Positions 1-8,215 are shown, counted from the first letter of the stretch. The stretch: DNA of 43,202 nt from an uncultured cyanobacterium (GCA_936920195.1 CAKZHE010000085.1:1-43202), one strand, 5' to 3'. Notes: generated from the letters alone by a model not told the origin. Program-made: numbers and translations.

Positions 1-324
1 GTCTAGCCCTTTATACCGTTTCTTGGTGTAGCCTTTAGCAATCGCATCAGCCGATTGTTTCACCTTAGTCCAGAGGGCTTTGTAGGTAGCAGATACTTGT
101 CTGGGAACATTGCAAGCCATTTGCGCTCCCAGCCCAAATCGCACCCGCAATTCCTGATAAACAGCCTTCTGCAACTTAGTTCCATTGCTGGTTTTCCCCG
201 CATCAAAAGCCACTTGTGATGTATAATTCAAAGCGTCACGATAGGCTAAAGTAGTCTGAGCCACCAAAGCTTTTTGCTCGGCAGTCAGATTGAGTTTTAG
301 CTTGGCGGTGATTACTTGGGGCAT
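1..324 (-). CDS. tnpB: TnpB (IS200/IS605 family OrfB), N-terminal part only
   Basis: The minus strand from the ATG at 322-324 reads open for 108 codons to the window edge, so this is the first quarter or so of a TnpB of usual length near 400 aa. The start reads MPQVITAKLKLNLTAEQKAL and continues with YRDALNYTSQVAF, LQKAVYQELR and QMACNVPRQV. These are typical of the N-terminal region of TnpB, the RNA-guided nuclease of IS200/IS605 and IS1341-type elements. The RuvC-like catalytic residues and zinc finger lie beyond the window and cannot be judged. No tnpA is seen on this side. The adjacent hairpins at 427-512 could belong to the left end of the element. Confidence 0.8.
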   Translation of the reverse strand, partial: MPQVITAKLKLNLTAEQKALVAQTTLAYRDALNYTSQVAFDAGKTSNGTKLQKAVYQELRVRFGLGAQMACNVPRQVSATYKALWTKVKQSADAIAKGYTKKRYKGLD

Positions 325-576
325 TACCTTCACGAACTCTGATGTTATTCTACGCCGTGAAGACAGGAAAAGCCAGGGGTCGAAGCCCGAAATTTGTTCG
401 TTCATCGACCACCCCCGTGTTTCGTCGAGATCTACGGTTGTCGGTTGGTTTGGGGGGTAGATCTCTTCACTCACTCGCATTCCTCCCGCCACTCACCTGG
501 GTACAGGTAGAGTGGGGTAATCCTGCTGGTCTAGTTGAATTGAACCGGACTGACGCAACTCTTCAGGAGTCGAACT
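325..576. other. Gap between tnpB and the Rpn-like gene, with two hairpins (possible element end)
   Basis: No convincing gene lies here. A perfect 9-bp inverted repeat, GAGATCTAC at 427-435 and GTAGATCTC at 457-465, encloses a 21-nt loop. A second small hairpin, ACCTG at 495-499 and CAGGT at 504-508, follows. IS200/IS605-type elements carry subterminal hairpins at their ends, so these are candidates for the left end of the tnpB element. I could not define the cleavage site. The ribosome binding site of the next gene (AGGAG, 565-569) lies at the end of this gap. Confidence 0.4.
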
Positions 577-1626
577 ATGCACTTCATCGATCCCAAAACA
601 GATTTTGCCTTCAAAAAAATCTTTGGTTCTCCAGAAAGCAAAGGCATCTTGATCAGTTTTTTGAATGCTCTCCTCTATGGAGGGCAACCAATTATCGAAG
701 ATCTAGAAATTATTGATCCTTATGTGGCGGCTCAAATATTTGGGATTAAAGATAGTTACCTTGATGTCAAAGCCAAGCTGAAAGACGGGACAATGGTCAT
801 CATTGAAATGCAAGTCTTGAATGTACCAGCTTTTGGCAAACGAGTTATATATAATGCGGCTAAAACTTATTCGCTGCAACTCAAAAAGGGAGACTTATAC
901 CAAAGATTAAAACGAGTAATTGCTCTCAGCATCACTGACTTTGAAATGTTTAAAGATCAACCAGACGAGGTAATTTCTAGGTTCGTCTTTAAGGAAAGAA
1001 CTCGATTATTTGATTATCCGAATAATGAAATTGAATTGGTATTTATCGAGTTACCAAAACTCAAAAAAAAATTAACTGAAATCGAAACGATCACAGACAA
1101 GTGGATTTATTTCATCAAAAATACTGGCAGCCTAGAATCAGTTCCCGAAACAATGGGAACCATCCCCGAAATCCTCATGGCGTTTGAAATTGCCAATGAA
1201 TCCAATCTGAGTATTGAAGAATTTGATGCGTTGCAAAATGAACTGTTTTTTATCGAAGATCATCAAGGAATGATTGCTATGGCAGTAAATCAAGGTATGC
1301 AACAAGGTATGCAACAAGGGATTCAAGAAGGTATGCAACAAGGGATTCAAGAAGGTATGCAACAAGGGATTCAAGAAGGTATGCAACAGGGGATTCAACA
1401 GGGGATTCAACAGGGGATTCAACAGGGGATTCAACAGGGGATTCAACAAGGTGAATTAGTATTGATAATGCGTTTATTGACTCGTCGGATTGGGGCAGTA
1501 GGAACTGAGATTGAGAGCCGGATTCAGCAATTATCAACCGATCAATTGGCGCAGCTTGGAGAGGATTTGTTAGAGTTCACCAATGCTAACGATTTGATGG
1601 CTTGGTTACAGATTCATCAAGATTAG
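577..1626 (+). CDS. Rpn family recombination-promoting nuclease / PD-(D/E)XK transposase-like protein with DUF4351
   Basis: A 349-aa protein starting at ATG 577 behind a good AGGAG at 565-569. The N-terminal part (FIDPKTDFAFKKIFG, then LDVKAKLKDG and VIIEMQV) matches the PD-(D/E)XK nuclease family of Rpn proteins. Likely catalytic residues are D63, E77 and Q79. The C-terminal 55 residues (LIMRLLTRRIGAV to DLMAWL) look like DUF4351. Between them, about residues 239-292 are an almost pure run of GMQQ, GIQE and GIQQ units. Rpn proteins are DNA endonucleases linked to RecA-independent recombination and, in some work, phage defence; the role here is inferred from family only. No HIP1 site occurs in this gene or in tnpB, which may indicate recent arrival. 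Confidence 0.88.
   Translation: MHFIDPKTDFAFKKIFGSPESKGILISFLNALLYGGQPIIEDLEIIDPYVAAQIFGIKDSYLDVKAKLKDGTMVIIEMQVLNVPAFGKRVIYNAAKTYSLQLKKGDLYQRLKRVIALSITDFEMFKDQPDEVISRFVFKERTRLFDYPNNEIELVFIELPKLKKKLTEIETITDKWIYFIKNTGSLESVPETMGTIPEILMAFEIANESNLSIEEFDALQNELFFIEDHQGMIAMAVNQGMQQGMQQGIQEGMQQGIQEGMQQGIQEGMQQGIQQGIQQGIQQGIQQGIQQGELVLIMRLLTRRIGAVGTEIESRIQQLSTDQLAQLGEDLLEFTNANDLMAWLQIHQD
1291..1449 (+). repeat. In-frame tandem codon repeat inside the Rpn gene
   Basis: The coding repeat begins with two 12-nt units (CAAGGTATGCAA). Three near-identical 24-nt units follow (CAAGGGATTCAA then GAAGGTATGCAA), and then five exact 12-nt units (CAGGGGATTCAA) at 1387-1446. All units are multiples of three, so the frame is kept whatever the copy number. 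The exact DNA identity of the last five units points to recent slippage. It encodes the QQG/QEG linker between the nuclease and DUF4351 parts. Confidence 0.95.
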
Positions 1627-1757
1627 ACAGGACTTACGCAAGGACTTATTGTCATCCTGAGCGAAACGCAGTGGAGCGTTCGCGGAGCAATAGGGGCAAC
1701 CACGGGGGGATTGCCCCTACAAAACGCTATATATAGAGGCTCTGCGTAAGTCCTGTC
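1626..1757. repeat. MITE-like element with 15-bp inverted ends (GACAGGACTTACGCA)
   Basis: GACAGGACTTACGCA at 1626-1640 is repeated as its exact reverse complement at 1743-1757, enclosing 102 bp. Inside is a second palindrome, TAGGGGCAA at 1691-1699 and TTGCCCCTA at 1711-1719. The left arm overlaps the last base of the Rpn stop codon. Another arm end (TGCGTAAGTCCTG) lies at 1812-1824. The same 15-mer recurs at 43125-43139. It has no coding capacity, so it is probably a non-autonomous mobile repeat. Confidence 0.7.
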
Positions 1758-1851
1758 GGAGATTCTTCACTTCGCTGTCGCTCCATTCAGAATGACAGAA
1801 TCTCGTTAAAGTGCGTAAGTCCTGATTAGAGGTTTGGTGTAGGCGATCGCA

Positions 1852-3873
1852 TCAGTACCATTTTTCCCAAGATTCATTAAAAATCGAAGTATCGGGGAAA
1901 GCTGTCGGATTGCCATTGTCTTCCAGGCGACGGCGCAAAACTTCTAACTGAGGTGAGGGATAAGGGACATTTTCCACTAATTGATAGGGCATAATTCCCT
2001 GCTCTAGGGCAAAAGCGGCTGTTATTCCCGCTGCTGCTCCAGAAGACCATTCAAAGGAATGGACTCGATAGGCAGCGGCGGCAATATGACTGGTGGCAAT
2101 ACTTTTACCTGCTACCAACATATTATCGATTTTTTGGGGAATCATGGCTCGGAGGGGAATTTGGAAGGGATAGGCATTACCAGCACCTTGTCTTTCTCCC
2201 TCCCGCTCCGTATTGCCGGGAAGTTCCGAAGGACTTTTGGTCATACAAGGATGAAAATCAATGGCATAGTGACCAATGCCCACAGAATCAGGATAGATGC
2301 TAGAGCGCGATCGCCGTTTAACTTGTTCTACAGGGGTTTCTCCGCTCAAAACTGCCGGAATTTCTAATCCAGACAGAGCAGTTAATAAGCTCCGATACAT
2401 TTCTGGGGGCAAATTCTGGCGGTAATAGTCATCCTGATAATTGCGGCGAGAAATATCAATTTCCGAAACTTGAAATCCTTGGGGATAGCCAAAACTTGGT
2501 CTGCCAATAATTCGCCTTCCCTCGCGCATATAAGGATATTTGGACAAACCGCTGACTGTTCCCATTGGCGAATCCAATCCCCTTAATAAGCGATGGTTGG
2601 GGTCAGGTTTTTTGACCCCATTGCCTAACTGAGAGTCCGTAGTCCCAGCTACTAACCAATAGAAATAACCTAAAGCCAATTCTTCGCCTTTTCGCAAAGT
2701 TTCAGTTCGCAGTCCTCCCAACCAACCACCGGGTTGTAACTGTCCAGTCGCCTGTAATTGCTCCCGTGCATAGACTAAATTATCGGCGGCTGTTCCCGGA
2801 CGGTAGTCATTGCCCCACAACCAGTTTTGCATAGAAATATCCCCAGGGGTGGGGGTAGTAAATCTAATCCCGCTAAAGGATGTGGGTTCGCCACTTTGGG
2901 ACTTCCAAATTCGGCGATAGGTAAAAATCAGATCGAAATTGGCAAATTTCGCGGCTTCGTAACTATAGTAAGGGGTGTATTGTTCATAAAACGGCGGCAT
3001 CACATTGGTTTGGGGTTCTGCCGTCGCCTCCATCGCAAAGGTATAGGTAAAACCTTGGGTGCAATAAGGATCTCCGGTAACACTAGAGGCCGAAGGTTCC
3101 AAATGGGAACGGGGGTCAATTCCTAGTTGATAGGGAACGTCTGTCAAACCAATCAATTCCCCGGTTTCCGTGGCATCAACGATATACCAATGGGCTGATT
3201 TAGTGGTAGAAGTTGGGGATGGTGGGGGAACAAAGCGAAAAATACTCTTTTCAAAGCGCTGGGAATTGGAGTATTGATAAGAATCTTCTATGGTTTGCGA
3301 TAAGGTTTCGGTATTTAAAGGTGGCGCTCCGGGGGCAGGACGGTGTTGAATGGCGATCGCACTCTGAATTTGTTGCCCGGATTGATTCATCTCCACTTCT
3401 TTGATTACTGTGGCAGGAAACCATTTTAGTTGTCCTCCCCCCCGTTGAGCGGCATCCTGCAAAATTCCATATAACAGTTGGTGTGCGTCCTTGGGCAAAA
3501 AGCAAGATTCGCTCACCCAACATTCTCCTGGATTGCGCCGCCCATAATAGTTTTCAATCTGCTGGCGCAGTTCTAGATAGCCGCGTGGATAAAACAATCG
3601 TTGTCGCTGGGTAGCTCTTTCATCTAAGGCGGAAGTACCTTGAGCTGAAATTTGTCCCCCTACCCAATCGGTAATTTCCGTCAGGCAGACAGTTCGCCCT
3701 GCCAGCAAGCCTTCATAGGCAGTTGCTGCCCCCGCCAATCCCCCACCAACCACTAAAATTTCGCAATCGATAGTTTGTTCTGGAGGTCTGGCAGGAGCCG
3801 CCCAAGCCATAGGGATAAGGCATTCCAGCCACGTTAAACAGAGAGTAAAGAGAGTTAGCGATCGCTTCTTCAT
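1852..3873 (-). CDS. Secreted FAD-dependent oxidoreductase (FAD_oxidored-type), substrate unknown
   Basis: The protein is 673 aa if it starts at the ATG at 3873, which begins a good signal peptide (MKKRSLTLFTLCLTWLECL then PMAWAAPA). After it comes an FAD-binding Rossmann motif, EILVVGGGLAGAATAYE, and a second FAD-associated segment, IVDATETGELIGLTD. The layout fits the large FAD_oxidored family (Pfam PF12831). Substrate cannot be deduced. The frame stays open upstream to an ATG at 3996 with AGGAG 12 nt before it, giving 714 aa. Those extra 41 residues are largely encoded by an interspersed repeat (3914-3957), so I prefer the signal-peptide start. The ATG at 3873 has no clear Shine-Dalgarno sequence, so the start is uncertain. 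The gene is divergent from the porin. Confidence 0.85.
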   Translation of the reverse strand: MKKRSLTLFTLCLTWLECLIPMAWAAPARPPEQTIDCEILVVGGGLAGAATAYEGLLAGRTVCLTEITDWVGGQISAQGTSALDERATQRQRLFYPRGYLELRQQIENYYGRRNPGECWVSESCFLPKDAHQLLYGILQDAAQRGGGQLKWFPATVIKEVEMNQSGQQIQSAIAIQHRPAPGAPPLNTETLSQTIEDSYQYSNSQRFEKSIFRFVPPPSPTSTTKSAHWYIVDATETGELIGLTDVPYQLGIDPRSHLEPSASSVTGDPYCTQGFTYTFAMEATAEPQTNVMPPFYEQYTPYYSYEAAKFANFDLIFTYRRIWKSQSGEPTSFSGIRFTTPTPGDISMQNWLWGNDYRPGTAADNLVYAREQLQATGQLQPGGWLGGLRTETLRKGEELALGYFYWLVAGTTDSQLGNGVKKPDPNHRLLRGLDSPMGTVSGLSKYPYMREGRRIIGRPSFGYPQGFQVSEIDISRRNYQDDYYRQNLPPEMYRSLLTALSGLEIPAVLSGETPVEQVKRRSRSSIYPDSVGIGHYAIDFHPCMTKSPSELPGNTEREGERQGAGNAYPFQIPLRAMIPQKIDNMLVAGKSIATSHIAAAAYRVHSFEWSSGAAAGITAAFALEQGIMPYQLVENVPYPSPQLEVLRRRLEDNGNPTAFPDTSIFNESWEKWY

Positions 3874-3913
3874 AGAATTTTTTTTTGAACTCTTTGAACT
3901 GGTTTTGAACTGG

Positions 3914-3957
3914 TTCCCAGGCTCTGCCTGGGAAGCGATATTGAGAGGCTCTGCCTC
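3914..3957. repeat. REP-like repeat copy (TTCCCAGGC / GAGGCTCTGCCTC family)
   Basis: This contains a palindrome TTCCCAGGCTCTGCCTGGGAA-type hairpin at 3914-3934 and GAGGCTCTGCCTC at 3945-3957. The same two-hairpin unit occurs at 4157-4205, 27603-27715 and 32558-32667, with a fragment near 21143. On the minus strand this copy reads in frame with the FAD oxidoreductase as AEAEPLNIASQAEPGN. Confidence 0.85.
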
Positions 3958-3996
3958 GGCTGTTGACTCTGCGAGGTTTTGGGAGATTTTATTCAT

Positions 3997-4445
3997 ACAA
4001 TAACGCGGCTCCTAAATCCCCCAATGCTGGGGGACTTTGAACCTTGGGTATCCTGTTCCCCCCAAAGTTGGGGGGTTAGGGGGGCGATTATCATGCCGAA
4101 AATCAGTTCAGAAACTGCATGAACAAAAACTCCATAAAAAGGCCCAAAGTCAACAGCCTAGGCAGAGCCTCTCAATGGGCATTCCCAGGCAGAGCCTGGG
4201 AACGAGTAATCAACTCCCCATCACCCCATCACCCCACCTCCCCAACCCTGTGACACTTAATTTTCTGGCAGGGCGGCGATCGCGAGCGACAAAGCCGCAA
4301 CTAATATTAAGCAAGGTCGCCGAGCTATAACAATTCATAATCGAATTTCAGCCCGCATTGCGATTCCTGTGCTAAACTGCTAGTTGAAGTAGGCATTCAT
4401 TTGTTAACTTAGTCTTGGTAATTGCTATAGAATCTAAGTGTAACA
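3997..4445. repeat. Repeat-filled divergent intergenic region between the FAD oxidoreductase and the porin
   Basis: I see no gene here. It holds a C-tract/G-tract hairpin (CCCCCCAAAGTTGGGGGG, about 4058-4076) and a short interspersed repeat at 4095-4162, whose inverted copy is at 8254-8319. A copy of the CCAGGCAGAGCCTGG family follows at 4157-4205, then a short CCCCATCA-type tract around 4210-4240. Promoters for the divergent genes must lie here, but none is clear enough to mark. Confidence 0.65.
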
Positions 4446-4496
4446 GTGAGAATGAGAATGCCACTCTTTCTTGAAAGGTGTGAGGAAAAGAGAAAG

Positions 4497-6413
4497 ATGT
4501 CTAAGATTTTGTGGAAATCGTTGCTTTTTAGCCCAGCTATCCTGGGTGCTACTCTGCTTGCTTCTACAGGAGCGATCGCTGCTGAAAAACAAGCCCCTTC
4601 GTTAGAACCAGCCCAATTCTCCCTCTCCACTGGCAAAACTCAGCCAGCCAACAGCGAGATCAAGCTGCCTACCCAAGTCGCCGCTGCTCCTAGTGCGCCC
4701 GCAGTAGTAGTTAAGCCAATGGAAGCTACCACCCCTTCAGTTGTGGTACCTCCAGCCAATTTAAAAGTTGCTCAAAACGCCCCAGCTTCTGAAAACGGTG
4801 GTGTTTTAGAACAGTTGAACCGCTACAGCAATGAAGGTAACGGCGGCAACTCTCTGAACCAAATCACCAACGTTTCGCAATTCTCCGATGTGAAGCCGAC
4901 AGATTGGGCTTACGGTGCATTGCGCGACCTAGTAGAACGTTATGGTTGTATTGCTGGTTATCCCGATGGCTTCTTCCGGGGCAACCGCGCCATGACCCGC
5001 TACGAATTTGCCGCTGGCTTGAATTCTTGCTTGAAGCAAGTAGAAAAGCTGATTGCCTCCGTGGGTGGTGATTGGGCAACCAAGGAAGATTTAGAAAAAC
5101 TGCGTCGCCTGGTATCAGAGTTCCAAGCAGAATTGGCAACCCTGGGAACCAGAGTTGACAAGCTGGAAGGTCGGGTACAATTCCTGGAAGATCACCAGTT
5201 TTCTACCACCACCAAGCTAGTCGGCGAAGCAATTTTCGCCCTCACCAGCCCCTTAAGCACAGTCAGCAACAGCAACACTGTTCTGGCAGACCGCGTGCGT
5301 TTGGACTTGCAAACCAGCTTTACCGGGAAAGATGTCCTGCACACCCGTTTAGCGGCTGGCAGTACCTCGGCACTGATCAACAACACCAATATTAAAAATA
5401 ATTGGGCTGATAATGGCAGTGCCTTCCAGACGCATGAAGGAACCCAAACCTTTGACCTTTCTGCTGGTGGTAACAACGTCGTTCTAGACTGGTTAGCCTA
5501 CGAGTTCCCCTTCCAAAACTCCAAAGTCTACCTTGCTGCCGTAGGTGGTCTTCACAGCGACTACGCTCCTACTCTTAGCCCCTACTTTGATGACGGCGAT
5601 GGTGGTCGTGGTGCGCTTTCTACCTTCGCTCAATACAGCCCCATTTACCGGATTGGTGGTGGCGCTGGGGCTGGGGTCAGATTTAGCTTAGGTGGTCCAA
5701 GCAAGAGCGTATTGTTGCCATCCTCGCTAACCTTTGGTTACTTGGCAGAAAATGGTAACAACCCCCTTAACAATGGTAGTAACCCTGGTAATGGCTTGTT
5801 GAGCGGTAATTATAGCGCCCTGGCTCAGGTGAACTTCACCATCAGCGATCGCTTCTCCCTAGCCGCTACCTATGTCAACGGCTATCATGCTGATACAACA
5901 AAGGGCATCTTTGACAGCAGCAACCCTGGTGCTTCAGCGGCAACAGTTGGTTCCGCCATTGCTAACATCCGCAACGATGCTAGACTGGGTGCTGCGGTGA
6001 ATAATTCCCGTGCCATCACCAACTCCTATGGTCTAGAAGCAGCCTTACGGATCAGCGATGGTTTGTCCATTAGCGGCTTCGCAGCCCAAACCAACGTCAG
6101 ATATATTGGCTTAGGTGATGGTGAAATCTGGACATTTGGTGGCGGTATTGCTCTGCCAGACTTCGGTAAGAAAGGCAACTTGCTAGGCTTGTTCGTTGGT
6201 GCTGAACCTACCCTCCGAGGTGCTACCATTAACAATAATGTTGCAGGTGCTTTTGAACGGGACTTTTCATTCCACTACGAAGCCTTCTACAAGTACCAAC
6301 TCACCGACAATATCTCCATTACTCCCGGCGTAATCTGGTTGACTGCTCCTGCCCAACGGGATCGTAACGCCGATGCTTGGATTGGTACTCTGAGAACTAC
6401 CTTCAGCTTCTAG
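4497..6413 (+). CDS. Iron-uptake porin: SLH domain plus OprB-type outer-membrane barrel
   Basis: A 638-aa outer-membrane protein. I place the start at ATG 4497 because AGGA at about 4483 sits 10 nt upstream and the N-terminus is a clear signal peptide (MSKILWKSLLFSPAIL... ending GAIAA). An in-frame ATG at 4446 gives 17 more, unlikely residues. After a Pro/Ala-rich spacer comes an S-layer homology domain (FSDVKPTDWAYGALRDLVER, GYPDGFFRGNRAMTRYEFA). A coiled coil follows (LATLGTRVDKLEGRVQFLED), then a long Gly/Asn/Ser-rich barrel ending in aromatic TTFSF, as outer-membrane proteins do. The family links the outer membrane to peptidoglycan through SLH and passes small solutes; several members are tied to inorganic iron uptake in cyanobacteria. 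A strong terminator follows. Confidence 0.92.
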   Translation: MSKILWKSLLFSPAILGATLLASTGAIAAEKQAPSLEPAQFSLSTGKTQPANSEIKLPTQVAAAPSAPAVVVKPMEATTPSVVVPPANLKVAQNAPASENGGVLEQLNRYSNEGNGGNSLNQITNVSQFSDVKPTDWAYGALRDLVERYGCIAGYPDGFFRGNRAMTRYEFAAGLNSCLKQVEKLIASVGGDWATKEDLEKLRRLVSEFQAELATLGTRVDKLEGRVQFLEDHQFSTTTKLVGEAIFALTSPLSTVSNSNTVLADRVRLDLQTSFTGKDVLHTRLAAGSTSALINNTNIKNNWADNGSAFQTHEGTQTFDLSAGGNNVVLDWLAYEFPFQNSKVYLAAVGGLHSDYAPTLSPYFDDGDGGRGALSTFAQYSPIYRIGGGAGAGVRFSLGGPSKSVLLPSSLTFGYLAENGNNPLNNGSNPGNGLLSGNYSALAQVNFTISDRFSLAATYVNGYHADTTKGIFDSSNPGASAATVGSAIANIRNDARLGAAVNNSRAITNSYGLEAALRISDGLSISGFAAQTNVRYIGLGDGEIWTFGGGIALPDFGKKGNLLGLFVGAEPTLRGATINNNVAGAFERDFSFHYEAFYKYQLTDNISITPGVIWLTAPAQRDRNADAWIGTLRTTFSF

Positions 6414-6439
6414 TAGTATCACCCTCATTGATTAATTTT

Positions 6440-6466
6440 AGCCCTGCCCTCCGCAGGGCTTTTTCT
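6440..6466 (+). terminator. Rho-independent terminator of the porin gene
   Basis: AGCCCTGC at 6440-6447 pairs perfectly with GCAGGGCT at 6453-6460 across a 5-nt loop, followed by TTTTTC. It lies 27 nt after the porin stop codon. Confidence 0.9.
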
Positions 6467-6478
6467 TTACAAGCAAAA

Positions 6479-6700
6479 GTTCGTAGTTGGGCTTTAGCCC
6501 TAATCCGGAGGGGCGGGTTTATTGAGATTATTGGTGAAGATTAAAATTCCTGCCCAAACCCGCCGCTACATCAATATTGGGTTATCCCAATTCGTAGAGA
6601 CGTTCCGCTGGAACGTCTCCTGGCTGAAACGTCTCCTGGCTGGAACGTCTCCTATGGTTGGCGTGGCTGTATAAGACAGGGCTAAAGCCCAACTACGAAC
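6479..6700. repeat. MITE-like element with 23-bp perfect inverted ends (GTTCGTAGTTGGGC family)
   Basis: The left end at 6479-6501 (GTTCGTAGTTGGGCTTTAGC...) is exactly complementary to the right end at 6678-6700. Inside are a G+C-rich segment shared in inverse orientation with the element at 8216-8415, and hairpins of the GAGACGTTCC/GGAACGTCTC type (6597-6619), followed by partial copies. No open frame of note is present. No target duplication is obvious. This fills most of the gap between the porin and the Rrf2 gene. Confidence 0.8.
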
Positions 6701-6707
6701 CTATGTA

Positions 6708-6750
6708 TTAAACTACGGCAGACAACCGGGGTATAATAGGGTGATACCCT
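6708..6750 (+). promoter_or_regulatory. Candidate rrf2-cysK promoter with overlapping operator
   Basis: A perfect -10 box TATAAT lies at 6732-6737, with a weak -35 (TTAAAC, 6708-6713) 18 nt upstream. Two overlapping palindromes cover the -10 and probable start: GGGTAT at 6729-6734 with ATACCC at 6744-6749, and AGGGT at 6738-6742 with ACCCT at 6746-6750. A site placed like this would suit repression by the Rrf2 protein encoded 19 nt downstream. The match to any known Rrf2 operator was not tested. Confidence 0.55.
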
Positions 6751-6768
6751 CTTACTAAAAATAAATCT

Positions 6769-7206
6769 GTGGAACTTTCCTGTAAAACTGAATATGCGTT
6801 GCTCGCCCTCCTAGAGCTAGCCATCCGCTATAACGAAGGAGAACCGCTGCAAATTCGGCAGATTGCGGCGCAACAAAATATTCCTGACCGCTACCTAGAA
6901 CAATTATTAGCCACATTGCGGCGCAGCGGCTTGGTACGCAGCCAACGGGGAGCCAAAGGAGGCTATCTACTCGCACGGGAACCCCGAAAAATTACCCTTT
7001 TTGATATAGTGAGTTGTTTGGATGGTTTAGACGCGCAGGAATCGGAACAAGAAACTGCCAGAGCTACCCTAGAAAATGCCGTGATTGGAGACATTTGGCG
7101 AGAAGTCCGTCAGGCGGTAAACTTAGTTCTACAACAACATACGCTCCAGGATCTTTGCGACAAGCGAGATGCTAGACGGCAGTTGGACATCATGTATTAC
7201 ATTTAG
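6769..7206 (+). CDS. Rrf2-family transcriptional regulator, CymR-like by context
   Basis: A 145-aa winged-helix protein starting at GTG 6769. The N-terminus (MELSCKTEYALLALLELA), the helix-turn-helix stretch (LQIRQIAAQQNIPDRYLEQL, LRRSGLVRSQRGAKGGYLLA) and ITLFDIVSCLDGL are diagnostic of Rrf2. Cysteines are at 5, 84 and 129 only, so the three-Cys cluster of IscR-type Fe-S sensors is missing. cysK starts 30 nt downstream on the same strand. In Bacillus the Rrf2 protein CymR binds CysK to control cysteine metabolism. That parallel makes sulfur control the best guess here, by inference from context. Confidence 0.9.
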   Translation: MELSCKTEYALLALLELAIRYNEGEPLQIRQIAAQQNIPDRYLEQLLATLRRSGLVRSQRGAKGGYLLAREPRKITLFDIVSCLDGLDAQESEQETARATLENAVIGDIWREVRQAVNLVLQQHTLQDLCDKRDARRQLDIMYYI

Positions 7207-7236
7207 CCAAGTTAAAACTCAGAATTGAAAGTAATT

Positions 7237-8199
7237 ATGCGTATTGCGAACAATATTACCGAACTGGTAGGCCGGACTCCTTTAGTACAGCTAAATCGGA
7301 TTCCTCAAGCCGAGGGTTGTGTAGCTCAGATTGTGGTCAAATTAGAGGGGATGAATCCCGCCGCTTCGGTAAAAGACCGAATTGGTGCCAGCATGATTAG
7401 TGTGGCAGAAGCACAGGGTTTAATTGCGCCTGGTAAAACAGTCTTAGTAGAACCAACTTCGGGCAATACGGGGATTGCCTTGGCAATGGTAGCGGCAGCT
7501 AAGGGTTATCGACTAATTTTAACCATGCCGGAAACTATGAGCCTAGAGCGACGAGCCATGCTGCGAGCCTATGGAGCCGAATTGGTACTAACTCCGGGAA
7601 TTGAAGGGATGAGCGGTTGTATTCGCCGCGCCCAAGAAATTGTGGACAATACGCCAGATGCCTATATGCTCCAACAGTTTAGCAATCCGGCAAATCCGAA
7701 AATTCACCGGGAAACCACGGCGGAGGAAATTTGGCAAGATACCGATGGACAAGTAGATATTCTGATTTCGGGAGTGGGAACTGGGGGAACAATTACCGGG
7801 GTAGCAGAGGTACTGAAAGCCAGGAAAGACAGTTTTAAAGCGATCGCAGTCGAACCAGCCAATAGTCCAGTATTATCAGGAGGTCGCCCCGCACCGCATA
7901 AAATTCAAGGGATTGGGGCGGGATTTGTCCCAGAAGTGCTAAAAGTGGCATTGATTGATGAAATTATCCAAGTAACAGATGATGATGCGATCGCTTATGC
8001 TCGTCGTTTAGCGCGAGAAGAAGGCTTACTATCTGGTATTTCCAGCGGTGCGGCTCTCGCTGCCGCCATTCGCGTTGCCCAACGTCCGGCAAATCAAGGC
8101 AAGTTAATTGTCATGATTCAGCCTAGTTTTGGCGAACGCTACTTAAGCACGGTGCTATTCCAAGAACCAGAACCCCGCCCCGTTTCTGCTACCAACTAA
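7237..8199 (+). CDS. cysK: Cysteine synthase A (O-acetylserine sulfhydrylase)
   Basis: A 320-aa PLP enzyme that makes cysteine from O-acetylserine and sulfide in the cytosol. The start ATG 7237 gives the usual N-terminus ([20 protein letters not shown]); a TTG 12 nt earlier is possible but less likely. The PLP lysine is K46 in [11 protein letters not shown]. The substrate loop [12 protein letters not shown], the phosphate-binding [11 protein letters not shown] and the C-terminal GISSGAA are all intact. Length and motifs are normal for CysK; the CysM alternative is less likely given these motifs but not excluded. It probably forms an operon with the upstream Rrf2 gene. Confidence 0.93.
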   Translation: MRIANNITELVGRTPLVQLNRIPQAEGCVAQIVVKLEGMNPAASVKDRIGASMISVAEAQGLIAPGKTVLVEPTSGNTGIALAMVAAAKGYRLILTMPETMSLERRAMLRAYGAELVLTPGIEGMSGCIRRAQEIVDNTPDAYMLQQFSNPANPKIHRETTAEEIWQDTDGQVDILISGVGTGGTITGVAEVLKARKDSFKAIAVEPANSPVLSGGRPAPHKIQGIGAGFVPEVLKVALIDEIIQVTDDDAIAYARRLAREEGLLSGISSGAALAAAIRVAQRPANQGKLIVMIQPSFGERYLSTVLFQEPEPRPVSATN

Positions 8200-8215
8200 T
8201 TGCTACGATCAAGAC

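Noticed and set aside
1138-1537. Open frames on the minus strand opposite the Rpn repeat
   Set aside because: They are translations of the antisense of the codon repeat (LLNPLLNP, ESPVESPV runs), with no start signal and no homology.
4037-4330. A 97-codon open frame between the FAD oxidoreductase and the porin
   Set aside because: It consists of REP-like repeats and C-rich tandem units in translation; no ribosome binding site or protein family.
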